NCBI GenBank assembly: GCA_037349315.1
Contig: JBAIAC010000059.1
Span: forward strand, 10,876,001 to 10,940,000
Origin: Chelydra serpentina
Taxonomy: Eukaryota > Chordata > Testudines > Chelydridae
Length of the DNA stretch: 64,000 nucleotides
Direction: 5' to 3'
The notes beneath the pieces were generated by a model. It did not search any database. It saw nothing but the letters and a program-made list of their open reading frames with translations, and was not told the origin of the DNA. The translations under genes and the position numbers were made by a program. Every line of letters starts with the position of its first letter. Within the stretch, counting starts at the first letter, position 1. Shown piece after piece: positions 13,364-24,305 of this stretch.

Positions 13364-13457
13364 AAATCTATTTCAGCATAAGCTTTCGTGGGTTAGTACC
13401 CACTTCATCGGATGCAAGTGGGTACTAACCCACGAAAGCTTATGCTGAAATAAATTT
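13364..13457. repeat. Near-perfect hairpin from an inverted Penelope-like end; hammerhead-like core
   Basis: Arms at 13364-13405 and 13416-13457 are reverse complements over 42 bases with one mismatch. The spacer catcggatgc is itself nearly self-complementary. The arm read on the minus strand over 13374-13415 has a ccgatga box, one A, a 6-bp stem gtgggt/acccac with loop acta, then gaaagc. This is the layout of a hammerhead ribozyme core strand (CUGANGA, stem II, GAAA), with the second core base C instead of U. Penelope-like retroelements are known to carry hammerhead motifs. Catalysis is not claimed: no cleavage-site partner was identified. Confidence 0.7.
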
Positions 13458-13540
13458 GTTAGTCTCTAAGGTGCTACAAGTTTTTCTTTCTTATTTTCGT
13501 TTTGCTGACACAGACTAACACGGCTACTACACTGAAACAA
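13458..13540 (+). mobile_element. Penelope-like element 3' tail (family inferred)
   Basis: Directly follows the hairpin and carries ttgttagtctctaaggtgc, then gacacagactaacacggct and a short tail. This 'TTAGTCTCTAAGGTGC ... CAGACTAACACGGCT' signature is a widespread vertebrate repeat end. I assign it to Penelope-like elements because of its association with the hammerhead-like core, so the family name is an inference. Confidence 0.55.
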
Positions 13541-13927
13541 ATAAATCTGTCTCTAATTAGTCCATCTGTTCACTTTTTAAATTCATATGACCTAGCTTTA
13601 TTACTCTGGTCAATAGTTTCACCTAGTAGATTCTAGGACGATGTGCGTCTTGTCCCCCTCTAGTGGCTGTTTCATATAGGAGATTGAGTCTGCTACAGCT
13701 AGGGGACTTATTCCTTTAATTCAAGCAGTGGAGTCCCATGCTGGACTGCATAGGAAGTTAATGGGTCTGCTACATCAGTCAGTTTAGACTACTTGGTCTT
13801 TTAGCTGAAGTACAAGAGGCTCATGCTTTTAGTTTTGCCATTTAGTAATGACTTGTCTAGCAGTTTGCTGTCCCCTTTATGCTCCCACTGGAATGTACTG
13901 TAGATCTTAGTACCTTTGGGCCTGCTT
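13541..13927. other. No gene or clear repeat seen
   Basis: Short interval between the Penelope-like tail and the next CR1 copy. Nothing was recognised. Confidence 0.4.
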
Positions 13928-14972
13928 CATAGATTGTAAGGCCTAAAGGGACCATTGTGATCATCTGGTTTGATCTCCTGTATAACACAGGCCATAGAAC
14001 TTCCCCAAAATAATTCCTAGAGCAGATCTTTTAGAAAAACATCGTCTTGATTTTAAAATTGTCGATAATGGAGAATCCATCACAACCCTTGGCAAGTTGC
14101 TTCAGTAGTTAATTACTCTCACCATTAAACATTTGTGCCTTATTTCCATTCTGAATTTGTCTAGGTTCAACTTCCAGCCATAGGATCATGTTATACCTTT
14201 CTATGCTTGATTGAAGAGCCCATTATTAAATATTTGTTCCCCAGGTAGGTTCTTATAGACTGTCATCAAGTCACCCCATAACCTTCTCTTTATTAAGATA
14301 AATGGATTGAACTCCTTGAGTCTACAACTTTAAGGAATGTTTTCTAATCCTTTAATCACTCTCGTGGCTCTTCTCTGAACTCTCTCCAATTTATTAACAT
14401 CCTTCTTGAAGCTGGGGCACCAGAACTGGATATGGAATTCCCACAGTGGTCTCACCAGTGCCAAATACAGAGATAAAATAACCTCTCTGCTCCCATTCAA
14501 GATTCTCCTGTTTATGCATCCTAAGATCACATTAGCTTTCTTGGTCACAGCCAGGAACAATGCTCAGCTGGTTATCTACCATGACCCCCAAATCTTTTTC
14601 AAAGTCACTGCTTCCCAGGATCAAGTCCTGGCCTGCATTCTTTGTTTCCAGATGTCTACATACACATTTAGCCGAATTAAAAAGCATATTGTTGGCTTGT
14701 GTCCACGTTACCAAGTGATCTAGATCACTCTGAATCAGTGACGTGTCCTCTTCATTATTACCACTGCCTCAATTTTTGTGTCATCTGAAAACTTTATCAG
14801 TGATAATTTTGTGTTTTTTTCCAGGTCAGTGATAAAAATGTTAAATAACATACAGCCCAAAGCCAATGCCTGTGGGACCCTACTGGAAACACAGCACTCG
14901 ATGATGATTCCCTGTTTACAGTTATGTTTTGAGACCTATCAATTAGCCGATTTTTAATCCATTTAATGTGCT
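13928..14972 (-). mobile_element. CR1 LINE, antisense, with readable ORF2 C-terminal remnants
   Basis: On the minus strand 14330-14560 reads through ALVRPLWEFHIQFWCPSFKK and LERVQRRATRVIKGLENIP, the conserved C-terminal end of CR1 ORF2 after the reverse transcriptase. The frame at 14532-14714 adds SDFEKDLGVMVDNQLS, the piece just upstream, in a different frame, so at least one frameshift has occurred. The 3' end lies near 13928 (antisense catagattgtaaggcc). Truncated before the catalytic reverse-transcriptase core, hence inactive. It belongs to a different CR1 subfamily tail from the copies at 7679 and 47218. Confidence 0.92.
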
Positions 14973-15707
14973 ATGTTTAGGAAAGAGAAGAAATAAGGTG
15001 GGGAAGGAAAAGAACACAAAGTGGGAAAAGCAGGGTGGAGTTTCACATCCCAAATGTTTTTTTGGATTTAGCTGGAGCTGGTAGAGATGGCAATGTCATC
15101 TGGGTCCCTCTTTCTGGCCCATTCTAGTCCAGACCTCTCTCAGGGTCAGGACAGTGAAGGCCCAGCAGTGTTACAGTGGATCCTGGGTTCCCAGGGAATG
15201 ACGCGACTGAGTACATGATGGTGGAGCTCACTCCTTTCTGTTCTCCCATCTTTCAGTGAGTCATGCACTAATTTCCCCCACAAAGTCTTTTTTTGAGGGC
15301 CCCAAAAGGGGTATGCTGCATATAGCAATATGAAGGATTTTACCTTCTGCAGTTCCTCTACTGCAACTTCTTCCTTCAGCACTCTGCCAGACTCTCTTCC
15401 AGACTGAGGAAACCAGGTGGCTTTGTTAGACCCGTTATTGCCATAGATGAAGTTTTTTCCGTCACCATGTTATAGGGGTCTGACACTAGGCCCAGTCATA
15501 TGACATGGGACAGGGTTACCAAAGATTATAGCCCTGTCACATAGCAAGGCTCCATATGCACTGGCTCTGTGGCCGCTTTACAGTCTATGCAACAGTTTGC
15601 CCAGACCCCATGGTCACCTGGTAAACTCATTGAAGCAGCATGGAGAACAGAACTCACATGGCCTCATAGACTAGTCATTTACACCTGTGCAAAGGAGATA
15701 GAAAACT
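14973..15707. other. No gene or clear repeat seen
   Basis: The frame at 15146-15382 (minus) has no recognisable domain. Nothing else was recognised. Confidence 0.4.
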
Positions 15708-16015
15708 AGCTGGTCAGGACTAAATGTTTTTTATTGGAAAATGCCTATTTCTCAAAACTGTAAGTGTTTGCAGGAAAAAGCTGGTTCAGACAGATCTCAT
15801 GATTCAAAAAAAAATTGGAAAAACATTTGTGAATTGTTGAATTCTTTGACATTTTTCAAAATGAAAAAAAATCTTTTTCTGGTTCGAAACAAGTTGTTGT
15901 TATGAAACTGTAGTTCATTTACACTCTAGGGAAAAGTTAAATAAAAAAAGTCAAAATTAAGTGACAAATTTTGAAATAATCAAAAGGAAATGTTTCAACT
16001 GAGTCAATCTGACTT
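15708..16015. repeat. AT-rich fold-back repeat, copy 1
   Basis: Starts actagctggtcaggac and is filled with aaaatg, tttttcaaaatg and gaaatgttt words. It is similar in style to copies near 18838, 22455, 48467 and 52458. Its right boundary is unclear. Confidence 0.4.
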
Positions 16016-17302
16016 TTTTTTTTCTTTTATTGGTTAATGACAATCTTTGAGACTTTGTTTCAATGCTACTACCAGGGTAAGGAGGGGAGAATTCTGATTT
16101 GGTAATATTTTACACCAAATTTGCATAGGTGTCAAGGATTCCAAAAGCACAGGTCTCTACTTAGTTAACCAAAGCAGCTCCACTAACTCACTGCTAGCAG
16201 GTTTATATATGTAAATACGTCTGACATATTCCACTCAGTGGAGGACAGTGTTGTATAAACACATAAGCCCGTACATTGCAGATATTCCTTCACTTTTTCT
16301 GCTTTGGTGTTTCTGGGAAGTCCTGCTTTTAGACAGCCATAGCTTTAAACACAGACAGGTCTCTTTGAAAAGTTTGCACCACTTTTAGAGAACACTTGGA
16401 GTTTTTGAGATTATTTAGGAGAAAAGCAGTTTCAGAGAGAGTCATTTTTATAGGCCCATGAAAACTCAATCTACAAAATAGTTCATTAGAAAGTCTCCAA
16501 TTAACAGCTACATTTATTTTGCAAAAATTACATTTGTTCTTCTCAAAAAGGAAAAAAATTAAGCAATTCAAATTATTTTATAGTTCCATTCTACAATTCA
16601 TTAGGAGCCTTAGTTTGCAAAATCCTAATTAAAAAGAACACCTTCTGGTAATCAAAATGTTATTTTTTTTACTTTATTAAGTTTAGCTAATTTTTTTCCA
16701 GAGCATTTGGCAATGAGTACTTGTATACAGCTAAATTAATGTTTACTTTCTTTGATTGCAAAATTTGTGAGACAAAATACAGCTAAATACATTCTGTGGT
16801 GCCCTCCAGTTAACTGTTCAATTGAAAAATAACCTTCATAACTAAATCCCTTGCCTTTTCATAGATATCAAGGAGTTACAACTCTAACCTACAGTTGAAG
16901 AGGTGGCTTCAGTCTGGTAAACCATCAGAAATTGCATGAGCACCCCGTGGAGTGCAGATATTTATAAATATCTAACAAGTACAGATAACTGAATAATTTT
17001 AATCTGAATTCTGAAATAGCCCAGGGCTTTTCTACTGGCTTTCAAGTCTAGCATCCACTTGCATGCCATTTAGTCATTAAAAGCTGAAGTTTGCTTCAGT
17101 ACCAAATAATTCCGCATCAGGCACAATGATACTGCAAACCAGAGACCATAAGGGGTTCAGTTAGGTTCTTTCTGTTGTGAAATACCTAAAATGACAGCCG
17201 TTTGGGATGTTTTAGATAGAGAGTTCTTATATCTCTGTGTCAGAGTGTGTGGTTATGTTAGCTATGGAACAAATTATTTTATTTCTGCAGTCTTAGAATT
17301 TA
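16016..17302. other. No gene or clear repeat seen
   Basis: AT-rich. A 22-bp word around aaaagctgaagtttgcttcag near 17079 recurs, with one difference, near 23389. The frame 16329-16571 (minus) has no recognisable domain. Confidence 0.45.
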
Positions 17303-17380
17303 GGGCCAGATGCTCTGCTTGTGTAGTTGTATTGAAGTCAATGGAGCTATGTAACTACACACAAGCTGAGAATCTGATCC
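17303..17380. mobile_element. Fold-back MITE-like element
   Basis: Begins gggccagatgctctgcttgtg and ends cacaagctgagaatctgatcc. The arms are imperfect inverted repeats around attgaagtcaatgg. The frame at 17191-17598 runs through it and is therefore a chance reading frame. Confidence 0.65.
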
Positions 17381-17782
17381 TTGCTGAATTTGGCATATTT
17401 CGCCTTGTCACTTGCATTCTGAGAACTAAATTCAACTCCAATGGCACAATTTCTAGCATTCAAAAGCACAGCCATTTTTATCAGAAAGAAGCTACCACAA
17501 AAATCTTTCCAGCTTTCCCAAATATAGAGCATGGATTTAGAAATCCTCCAACCTTACTTCAAGGACTTGAATATATCCATTCCTGGACCAGTTTTTAATA
17601 TCTAATATTTGGTGACCACATCGCTAGAAACATCTGCTTAATCCTATTTGCCTGTTTTTATTTATTATAATACAGGGATCCAAATATCTGTACAAATTTC
17701 TCCTACTCCTTTCAATCCTGTCCCTGTTTTATTCCCCTTCCCACCCACTCATCTGCCTTTTTCTCTTCTCATCTCATGACAG

Positions 17783-17925
17783 GGAGCATGAGCCAGTGGG
17801 CTGAGAATAAGAGTGGGGTGAACATTTCCTGTGCTCTGATCCCATCACTGCCACTAATTAGCTGTGTGACTTTGGGCAAGTCATGTAGCCTCTGTTTGTC
17901 TCAGTTTCCCTCCTCCTCTGGATAT
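17783..17925 (+). mobile_element. MIR SINE, sense
   Basis: Contains the MIR core order: actgccactaattagctgtg, tgactttgggcaagtcat, then ctcagtttccc. The tRNA-like head is blurred (gagcatgagccagtgggctg). Confidence 0.85.
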
Positions 17926-18509
17926 GCTGCAGCTGGTCTGGCAGCAAAACATCCTTGGGCACTGGCATGAGCATCAGTCAGTTGGCTAGCCCGATCCAGC
18001 AATTGCTGACTCCCCTCTATAGATTCAGGAGGTTAGAAGGTTTCCATCCCAGCTGATCAGGCTATAGTGAGCTGCTGTTGTCTCAGTGCTTGGTGTAGTA
18101 CCCAGCACCTGGTCAAAGTCCTCGCAAAAGAGGCAGGATGACGGGGAGTTACCAGAGGTGAGGCTGTCATCCCAAACTTTCCAGTAGTCACTCCTGAGCT
18201 TCCCCAACGATGCCAGCTTGTTAGTTATTTCTGGGTACATATGGCCATTTCTGGTATTCTTACTGAAATTGAACATCTTGCTTGCCTTGCACCAGAGATT
18301 TGCCAGAATCGGACTGTGGTCCCATGACCAGGTAGCAGCGCACTTGGAAAAGACTTCTTGTCCATGACTATTGGTAATGCAGGAGATGCATTAGCTGTTT
18401 GCAGCCCAGTGATCAGAATAAAATGAAAGGGTTAAATGCTGAGCAGTTGTACTCAATCCAGGGGGGTTGCTTCCATGTTTTGAGAGTCATTTGGCTAGTC
18501 TTGGGATAA

Positions 18510-18790
18510 AAAGGACATGGAACACTGGCCCATGGAATTGTGGGATAGCCTTGGTGGACTCTCAGGACATGAGTCTGTATTCCTGGGCCCAAGCTGCAAA
18601 ATGATGGAGTTTGGACCTGAGTCCCAGTGGGACTCAGGCTTGGACACATCCCCTCTGCTGGATCCTAAGGCCCAAGTCTTGGGTGCTTGCTAGGCCAATT
18701 CGGACAGATTTGTGTATAGATGGAAAGGGAGGTTGGACTCAAGCCTGAGTCTGAGCCTAGGTTTACACGGCAGTGTCGACATACTTTTGA
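18510..18790. repeat. Possible DNA-transposon-like repeat
   Basis: Contains ccatggaattgtgggatag, repeated gcctgagtc/actcaggc words on both sides, and a right edge gtttacacggcagtgtcgac like those of TIR elements in this window. Ends and target duplication were not resolved. Confidence 0.3.
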
Positions 18791-18837
18791 GATGAAGAAT
18801 GAGAGGGTTGACTAGACAGGGCCAAATCTTATGCTAC

Positions 18838-19242
18838 AGAGGGGTGAAATTTTTTGACCAAAACCAGGTTTGGGGAAAACAAAGATTCAGCAACACCAAA
18901 AAGTTTCATGAATTTGTGTTGGTTTTGCTGAATTGTTCGCATCAGTGATTCCCCTGTGGGCCCTCCTACCCCCCAAATCTGAAAGAGGGGAAACATTTCA
19001 TTTTGGCATTTTCTAAAGGAAATGTTGGGTTTTTTCCAGTTTGAAAGGATTTTTCATTTTGCAATTTCCTTCAAATTTATTTTAAATAATTTTAAAACAT
19101 TTTTAAAAAGCTTGAGATCAAAATGACTATTTTTTTACTTTTGGATCCGTTGAAAAACATTGGTTTTGGTTCAACCCAAAACATTTTTGATTTTTCAGAA
19201 TTGCCAGTAACAATAAAAATCCTTTATTCACTCAGCTCTATC
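18838..19242. repeat. AT-rich fold-back repeat, copy 2
   Basis: Left part ggtgaaattttttgaccaaa, right part ttttgatttttcagaattgc and a terminal cactcagctct. Mirrored ttggtttt/aaaacc words lie within. Same style as the repeats at 15708 and 48467. Confidence 0.45.
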
Positions 19243-19600
19243 CAGTGCCCACTGAAATCAATTGAAAGATGCCTATTGATTTGAATTGTTTTGGATCAAG
19301 CTCTTAATACTTAAAAGTGCTGTATAAGTGCTAAGTGTTATTAACTCCTTTCTCTCCAAACTGAAAAGATGTCAGGAGCTTCACTTTGGTTCTTGAAGCT
19401 GTATTGGCTTCCTTCCAGTTCTGCTTCAGCTACTGGAGATGAGGGATATGGGTCCATGAACAACTGTTTGAGGTGGATGCTGTCATTTATGTGCAATCAC
19501 ATTCCTATGAATTATATCTATTTGTTTGGGAGGGGGTTGCATTGACTCCAACTACACCATAATTCTTTTGTTTTATCTAATTAATAGACACAATTAGTAA

Positions 19601-19900
19601 GGGCTGGTCTACACTACGGGGGAGAGGGGAGAATCGATCTAAGTTACGCAACTTCAGCTATATGAATAGTGTAGCTGAAGTCGACATACTTAGATTTACT
19701 TACTGCGATGTCTTCACTATGGTGTGTCAATGGGAGAGCATCTCCCGTCGATTCCCCTTGCGCTTCTCGTTGAGGTGAAGTACCAGAGTTGATGCTAGAG
19801 CAATCGGCGGTCGATTTATCATGTCTATACTAGACACAATAAATCCACCCTGCTGGATTGATTGCTGCCTGTCGATCTGGCCGGTAGTGTAGACAAGCCC
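19601..19900. mobile_element. 300-bp MITE with TAA target duplication (PIF/Harbinger-like)
   Basis: Terminal inverted repeats gggctggtctacactac (left) and gtagtgtagacaagccc (right) are almost perfect mirrors. TAA at 19598-19600 and 19901-19903 flanks both ends. Three-base TWA duplications are typical of PIF/Harbinger elements; the superfamily is inferred because no transposase is present. Inner stems include acttcagctatatgaa.../gtagctgaagt and mirrored tcgatttatc motifs. Confidence 0.85.
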
Positions 19901-19903
19901 TAA

Positions 19904-21300
19904 GTGTTTATACTTGGTAGATCTGAGAAACCTCCATAAAACATTCTCTTTGAGGATTTGCTCAAATTTTAGTGAATTTGCTTCAACCATGCTGGCACCC
20001 GTTAAGTTCACTTTCAGCTAGCATTTTAGCTATCATCTTCCACTGAGTGCTAAGGTGTCACACTCAGACCTTCACACCAGACATGCTCATCCAATAATGG
20101 ATCGGCAGCAATATCATGTGACCATTCACAAGCTAACCTACGCAGCTCAAATTTCAGATACTGAGTATTGAATAGGCACAGAAAACTCTTCACAGTCAAC
20201 CCATAGTAAAAATTACATGCTAAAATTAGGACTCATTTAAAGTAACAACCAAATACGAGGAAGTGGCAGATGTTGCATCATCAGGTAAATTATTTGCTAC
20301 AGTTATTCTCTCTGCTCTAATACCTGGTCTTAAATATTTAGCCCACTTCTAAACTAGAATTTCAGTATTCATTAAATATCTGTAAGTGGCTGTATGTATC
20401 TGACCAGCATTATTTTCAGTACATTTTCTTCTGAAGGTGCTTGAATAGTAGTGTGAATTGTCAGCATCCATTTTGTTGGATTTCTCATATAAACCTTTCC
20501 TCTGTGAATTTTAGTAGCTGTTTGAGTACCTCTTTGATCTGAAAGTGACCCTATTGTGTTGAAATGTGGACTTGGCTAACTTCATGGCAGGACTCTTTGA
20601 GAATTACAATATGGCTGTAAAGATGCACTAACCTTTTTCAAGACCTAAATTAAGCTTTAAATCAAAGCTAACTAGAATGTCATCAATGCTTTTCCATTAA
20701 GACTGGTAAAACACCCCTGCACTCTGATACACACAAAACATAATAAATTTTGGACCTGGATTCAAACCTGAAGCTCTGTCTTTACTTTCTACGTTCATGA
20801 AATGCATCTTTGCTATCAGTGAACAATCTAGTGTTTGTGTGAATTGGTTTTTGAGTGTGAAGACAGACACTAACATTTAAGGCAGCTGACACAAGTCAAT
20901 TATCAACAGAAAGTTCATCTCAGTTCTAGTCCATCATTTTAGATATTGTTGTAGAAGTAATACCATGCGATCAGTTTAAGGCAAATTAAGATACAAGTGT
21001 TTAAAGGGTCACTTTCTGTTAGATCTTGCCCTTCTTGGTAATTGATGAATATGGTGTGCTGCTGACTGAGCTCAGACCATCACAATCCTTGGCCTTTTAT
21101 GTAACACACTGCACTGGAAAACAAGGAATTTGTTCACTGGAAATGAAATCTATATCAGAATTCCCAATTGTTTTTGATTATCTAGTCCCATGTGGTCACC
21201 AAAGGGGAAGTCAGCTGGACATTAAAATGAGGCATAGCTCTGTCTTGACAACAAGCTTTGGTTATTCACAGATAAGTATCTTAAAACCTGCGTGAAATGA
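19904..21300. other. No gene or clear repeat seen
   Basis: The frame at 21026-21295 (plus) shows no recognisable domain. No repeat family was recognised. Confidence 0.45.
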
Positions 21301-21307
21301 CAGGACA

Positions 21308-21835
21308 GGAGCACTTGATGGCTTTTGGCTAGGATGGGCAGGGATGCAACATCATGCTCTTAGGGTACGTCTATACGTACCTCCGGGTTCGGCGGTAAGC
21401 AATCGATCTTCTGAGATCGATTTATCGCGTCTTGTCTAGACGCGATAAATCGATCCCGGAAGTGTGCGCTGTCGACACCGGTACTCCTGCTCGCCGCGAG
21501 GAGTAAGTGCTGTCGACGGGGGAGCCTGCCTGCCGCGTGTGGACCCGCGGTAAGTGCTTTGAAGATCGAACTAAGATACTTCGACTTCAGCTACGTTATT
21601 AACGTAGCTGAAGTTGCGTATCTTAGTTCGACCCGGGGGGTTAGTGTGGACCAGCCCTTAGAGTCTAAGGACACTGTTTGCCAGAAGCTGGGAGTGGATG
21701 ACAGGGTATGGGTCACTTGATGAGTGCCTGTTGTGTTCATTCCCTCTGAGGCACCTGGAATTGGCCACTGTTAGGAGACAGGACACTGGGCTAGATGGAC
21801 CATTGGTCTGACCCAGTATGGGCGTTCTAATGCTC
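21308..21835 (+). mobile_element. CR1 LINE 3' end, sense, split by a MITE
   Basis: The left half (21308-21359) carries atggcttttggctaggatgg and gcagggatg. The right half (21661-21835) carries ctgtttgccagaagctggga, ttcattccctctgaggcacc, gacactgggctagatggacc and tctgacccagtatgggcg. Put side by side the halves follow the order of the antisense CR1 copies at 7679 and 47218, so a later insertion separated them. Confidence 0.85.
21363..21657. mobile_element. 295-bp MITE with TTA target duplication, inserted in CR1
   Basis: Ends gggtacgtctatac and gtgtggaccagccc; TTA flanks it at 21360-21362 and 21658-21660. Inside are three strong self-complementary blocks: gatcgatttatcgcgtct with its exact reverse complement near 21410-21455, a gctgtcgac pair around 21470-21515, and a long cgaactaagatac... 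palindrome near 21560-21632. CpG-rich and little decayed, so younger than the CR1 host. Same family as 19601-19900, superfamily inferred as PIF/Harbinger. Confidence 0.88.
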
Positions 21836-22454
21836 ACTTACCATTACAGCAGATCAGGAGCAGCATCTGCAGGGTAGTTTTTGTATCTGATCCCAACAGC
21901 TATTCAGAATGAAAACGAGGGCTGGGCAAAGCTACTGGAAAAGAACTGGGACTGGTTTAAGCATGGAAAGTTTGGTTCAGCAGATGCTAGCATTGCAGCA
22001 CTGATGAAGTGTCACAGTGTACTGATGTATCATGATCCCGGAGCTTGGCCTTTGAGGTAGGATAGAAGAAAGAGGCAGCTGCCCACATTCCAGGCCATTT
22101 CTCTCTCCAGCCCAACAAGCTAAGAGAGCAGCCTTTCCATGTGAGGTCATTTATGCTGGGACATGCCACTGTGTACATGTCATCACATCCCAATGCAGGT
22201 TGGGCTTGGGGTTAACTGAATTTTCTGGCTATTATCCAAGCCTGAAACCCAGCTCAACCCCCTAACAAAAGCATGGTTATTACAAAGGTACTAACAACGG
22301 GGCAGGCAGACTTCAAAAGGTTTGGTTTGAAAGTTTACTCAGTCTTACCTAGATGCCTGTGCTTTGGTGAGAGGTCTGCAAATGCCTCAGTAGTAGGCAT
22401 TTACCTGTTGCTCCCATCCATCTCCGTCTTAGGCGTGATCCAGAATCAGTAGAT
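21836..22454. other. No gene or clear repeat seen
   Basis: The frame at 21987-22193 (minus) shows no recognisable domain. Confidence 0.4.
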
Positions 22455-22690
22455 AGCAGAGCTAGTTGAATTTTTTTCAAATTTTGAAATGAAATTAAAA
22501 TCAGGAAAAATGTCAGTGATATTTTTCACAGACATCTCGACCTTCTACTTTTTTTGTTTTCAACCAACTAAAGAGTTGATCAAAATGTTTCGAATTTCAA
22601 ACTTTGGCATTTAAACATTTGGGTTTTGGGGTTTTTTTTGCTGATATTTTCTCAATTTCCCTCCATTTTTTTCTGCCACCCACCTTTTCA
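22455..22690. repeat. AT-rich fold-back repeat, copy 3 (partial)
   Basis: Starts gcagagctagttgaattttt and carries aaattttgaaatga, atcaaaatgtttcgaa and ttctcaatttccct. No mirrored right end was found. Confidence 0.4.
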
Positions 22691-24189
22691 TTGACTAGGC
22701 TTTAGCAGTAAACCCCTGGCTTGACTTCAGAGGCCTCAAGAGTTCACCCCAGTTTGGACCCTTGAGTCTAGGGAATATTTAAGTGTGGAGGAATGTGCCA
22801 TTTTTGTATAAAACTGACTAAGCTTAAGTGAATATTTTTCTGATCCATGATCGGATGATCATGTGTGGTGTGGAGGTTTGGGTTCATCTGCCACATGGAT
22901 GACAGTTCTGGGAAGAAGTCACAACTATGCTGCTGCTTTGCATCCTAAGGGGAAGGAAGATCTCTGTGAAGATACTCAGTGCACATTCACAACTCCTGGC
23001 TCCCCTTCCCCCAATATAGGAAATAACCTCTCAGAAGCAGTCTAGTTACCTAGCAAGGGAATAGCCCAGTGTTATTCCCTGTAGACTACATGGCAGTAGG
23101 AATACACTTGCATTAGCCTCTACAACAGTGCTTACAGAAGACACCCACACTGAACTTTCTCCCCCCCCCCCATACTCTACTCTTTTGCTCCTATAAATAT
23201 TTAAAGAATTATTTTTGAAAGCTCTAGGAAAACTGGATCATTTTCCTCCATCAGCACCTGTTCTATTAACTGAGCAACTTTCTACCATTATAGCAGCTTT
23301 TCACCACTTTCTATTTCATTAGCATTCATTTTCTTAGACATATGACACACTACCCACTGGAAATGTAGGCAACTGGGAACATAAAGCTAAAAGCCGAAGT
23401 TTGCTTCAGTGCTTGCCAGCCCACAGAATTATATTACCCTTCCTACCTTTACCTAAATCGCAGAGAAATGACAAACCTTTTGATGCATGCAAAAAAAACC
23501 TGAAACAGAGTTTTAAACTGCAAGCTTGACTGATGCAAACTGACATAAAGCATCACAATGGCACATGTCAGAGACAGCTGTTTTCTCCAACTCTAGTTTA
23601 GTTGCATTTTTTGCAGAGTGCTCTGATGATTTGTTAAACCTACTGCTTGTAAAAAGATTTGGGTCTGGAGTTCAAACCCAAATCTCCATGAGTAATTGGT
23701 GAGCTGATGGTATTATTCTCACAGGTGGAAATGGGCAATGCAAATTTTAGAAGCAGCACATCTGTTCTTTCAGCTAACATGATATGAGTTATCTGGGAAT
23801 GACCACAGTAACAACCTCAGTCCTAACTGGGGTGGGGAACTCAAATAAACAGCACAATGGATGCTAAAATCATGCATTTTAGAATTCCTTGGGCCAGATT
23901 CATACCTGGTTTATGGTGAATTCTGAAAACATAAACCCCAGCACGGCCTCTGAGCTAGGAAAGCTGCAGCTGCAATCTTCCTTTCACAGGGGGAGGGTTG
24001 CAAAATAAACAAAAACAAGGGGTGGCCTGGTTGGGAATGGCCAGGGCATTCAGTGGGCATATAACATATCCCCTCAAACTGAAGTTCCCTCAGGCAAAAA
24101 CCTTTAAGATGGGAAGATGGCAGTGGCAACATCACCTGCCAGTCTTTGGAGTGCATCCCCCAATTGTTGTTTGTATTGATGGTATTGTA
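22691..24189. other. No gene seen; small homopolymer
   Basis: A C-run sits at about 23160-23171. A partial fold-back start, gggccagattcatacctgg, lies near 23891. Frames here have no recognisable domain. Confidence 0.45.
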
Positions 24190-24305
24190 GGGGTAGAGGA
24201 AGTGACTTGCCTGAGGTCGTCCAGCAGCTCAGTGGCAGGGCAAGGAAGAGAACCCAGGTCACCAAACGCCCAGTGCAATGCCCTATCCATAAGATCGGGC
24301 TGCCT
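24190..24305 (-). mobile_element. MIR SINE, antisense
   Basis: Reverse complement of the MIR core: agtgacttgcctgaggtc, cagctcagtggcagggcaag, gaacccaggtc and a tail ccctatccataag. The gaacccaggtc corresponds to the tRNA-like B box on the minus strand. Confidence 0.85.

Noticed and set aside
17191..17598. 135-residue frame with a Cys-rich start
   Set aside because: It crosses a fold-back MITE and has no recognisable motif.
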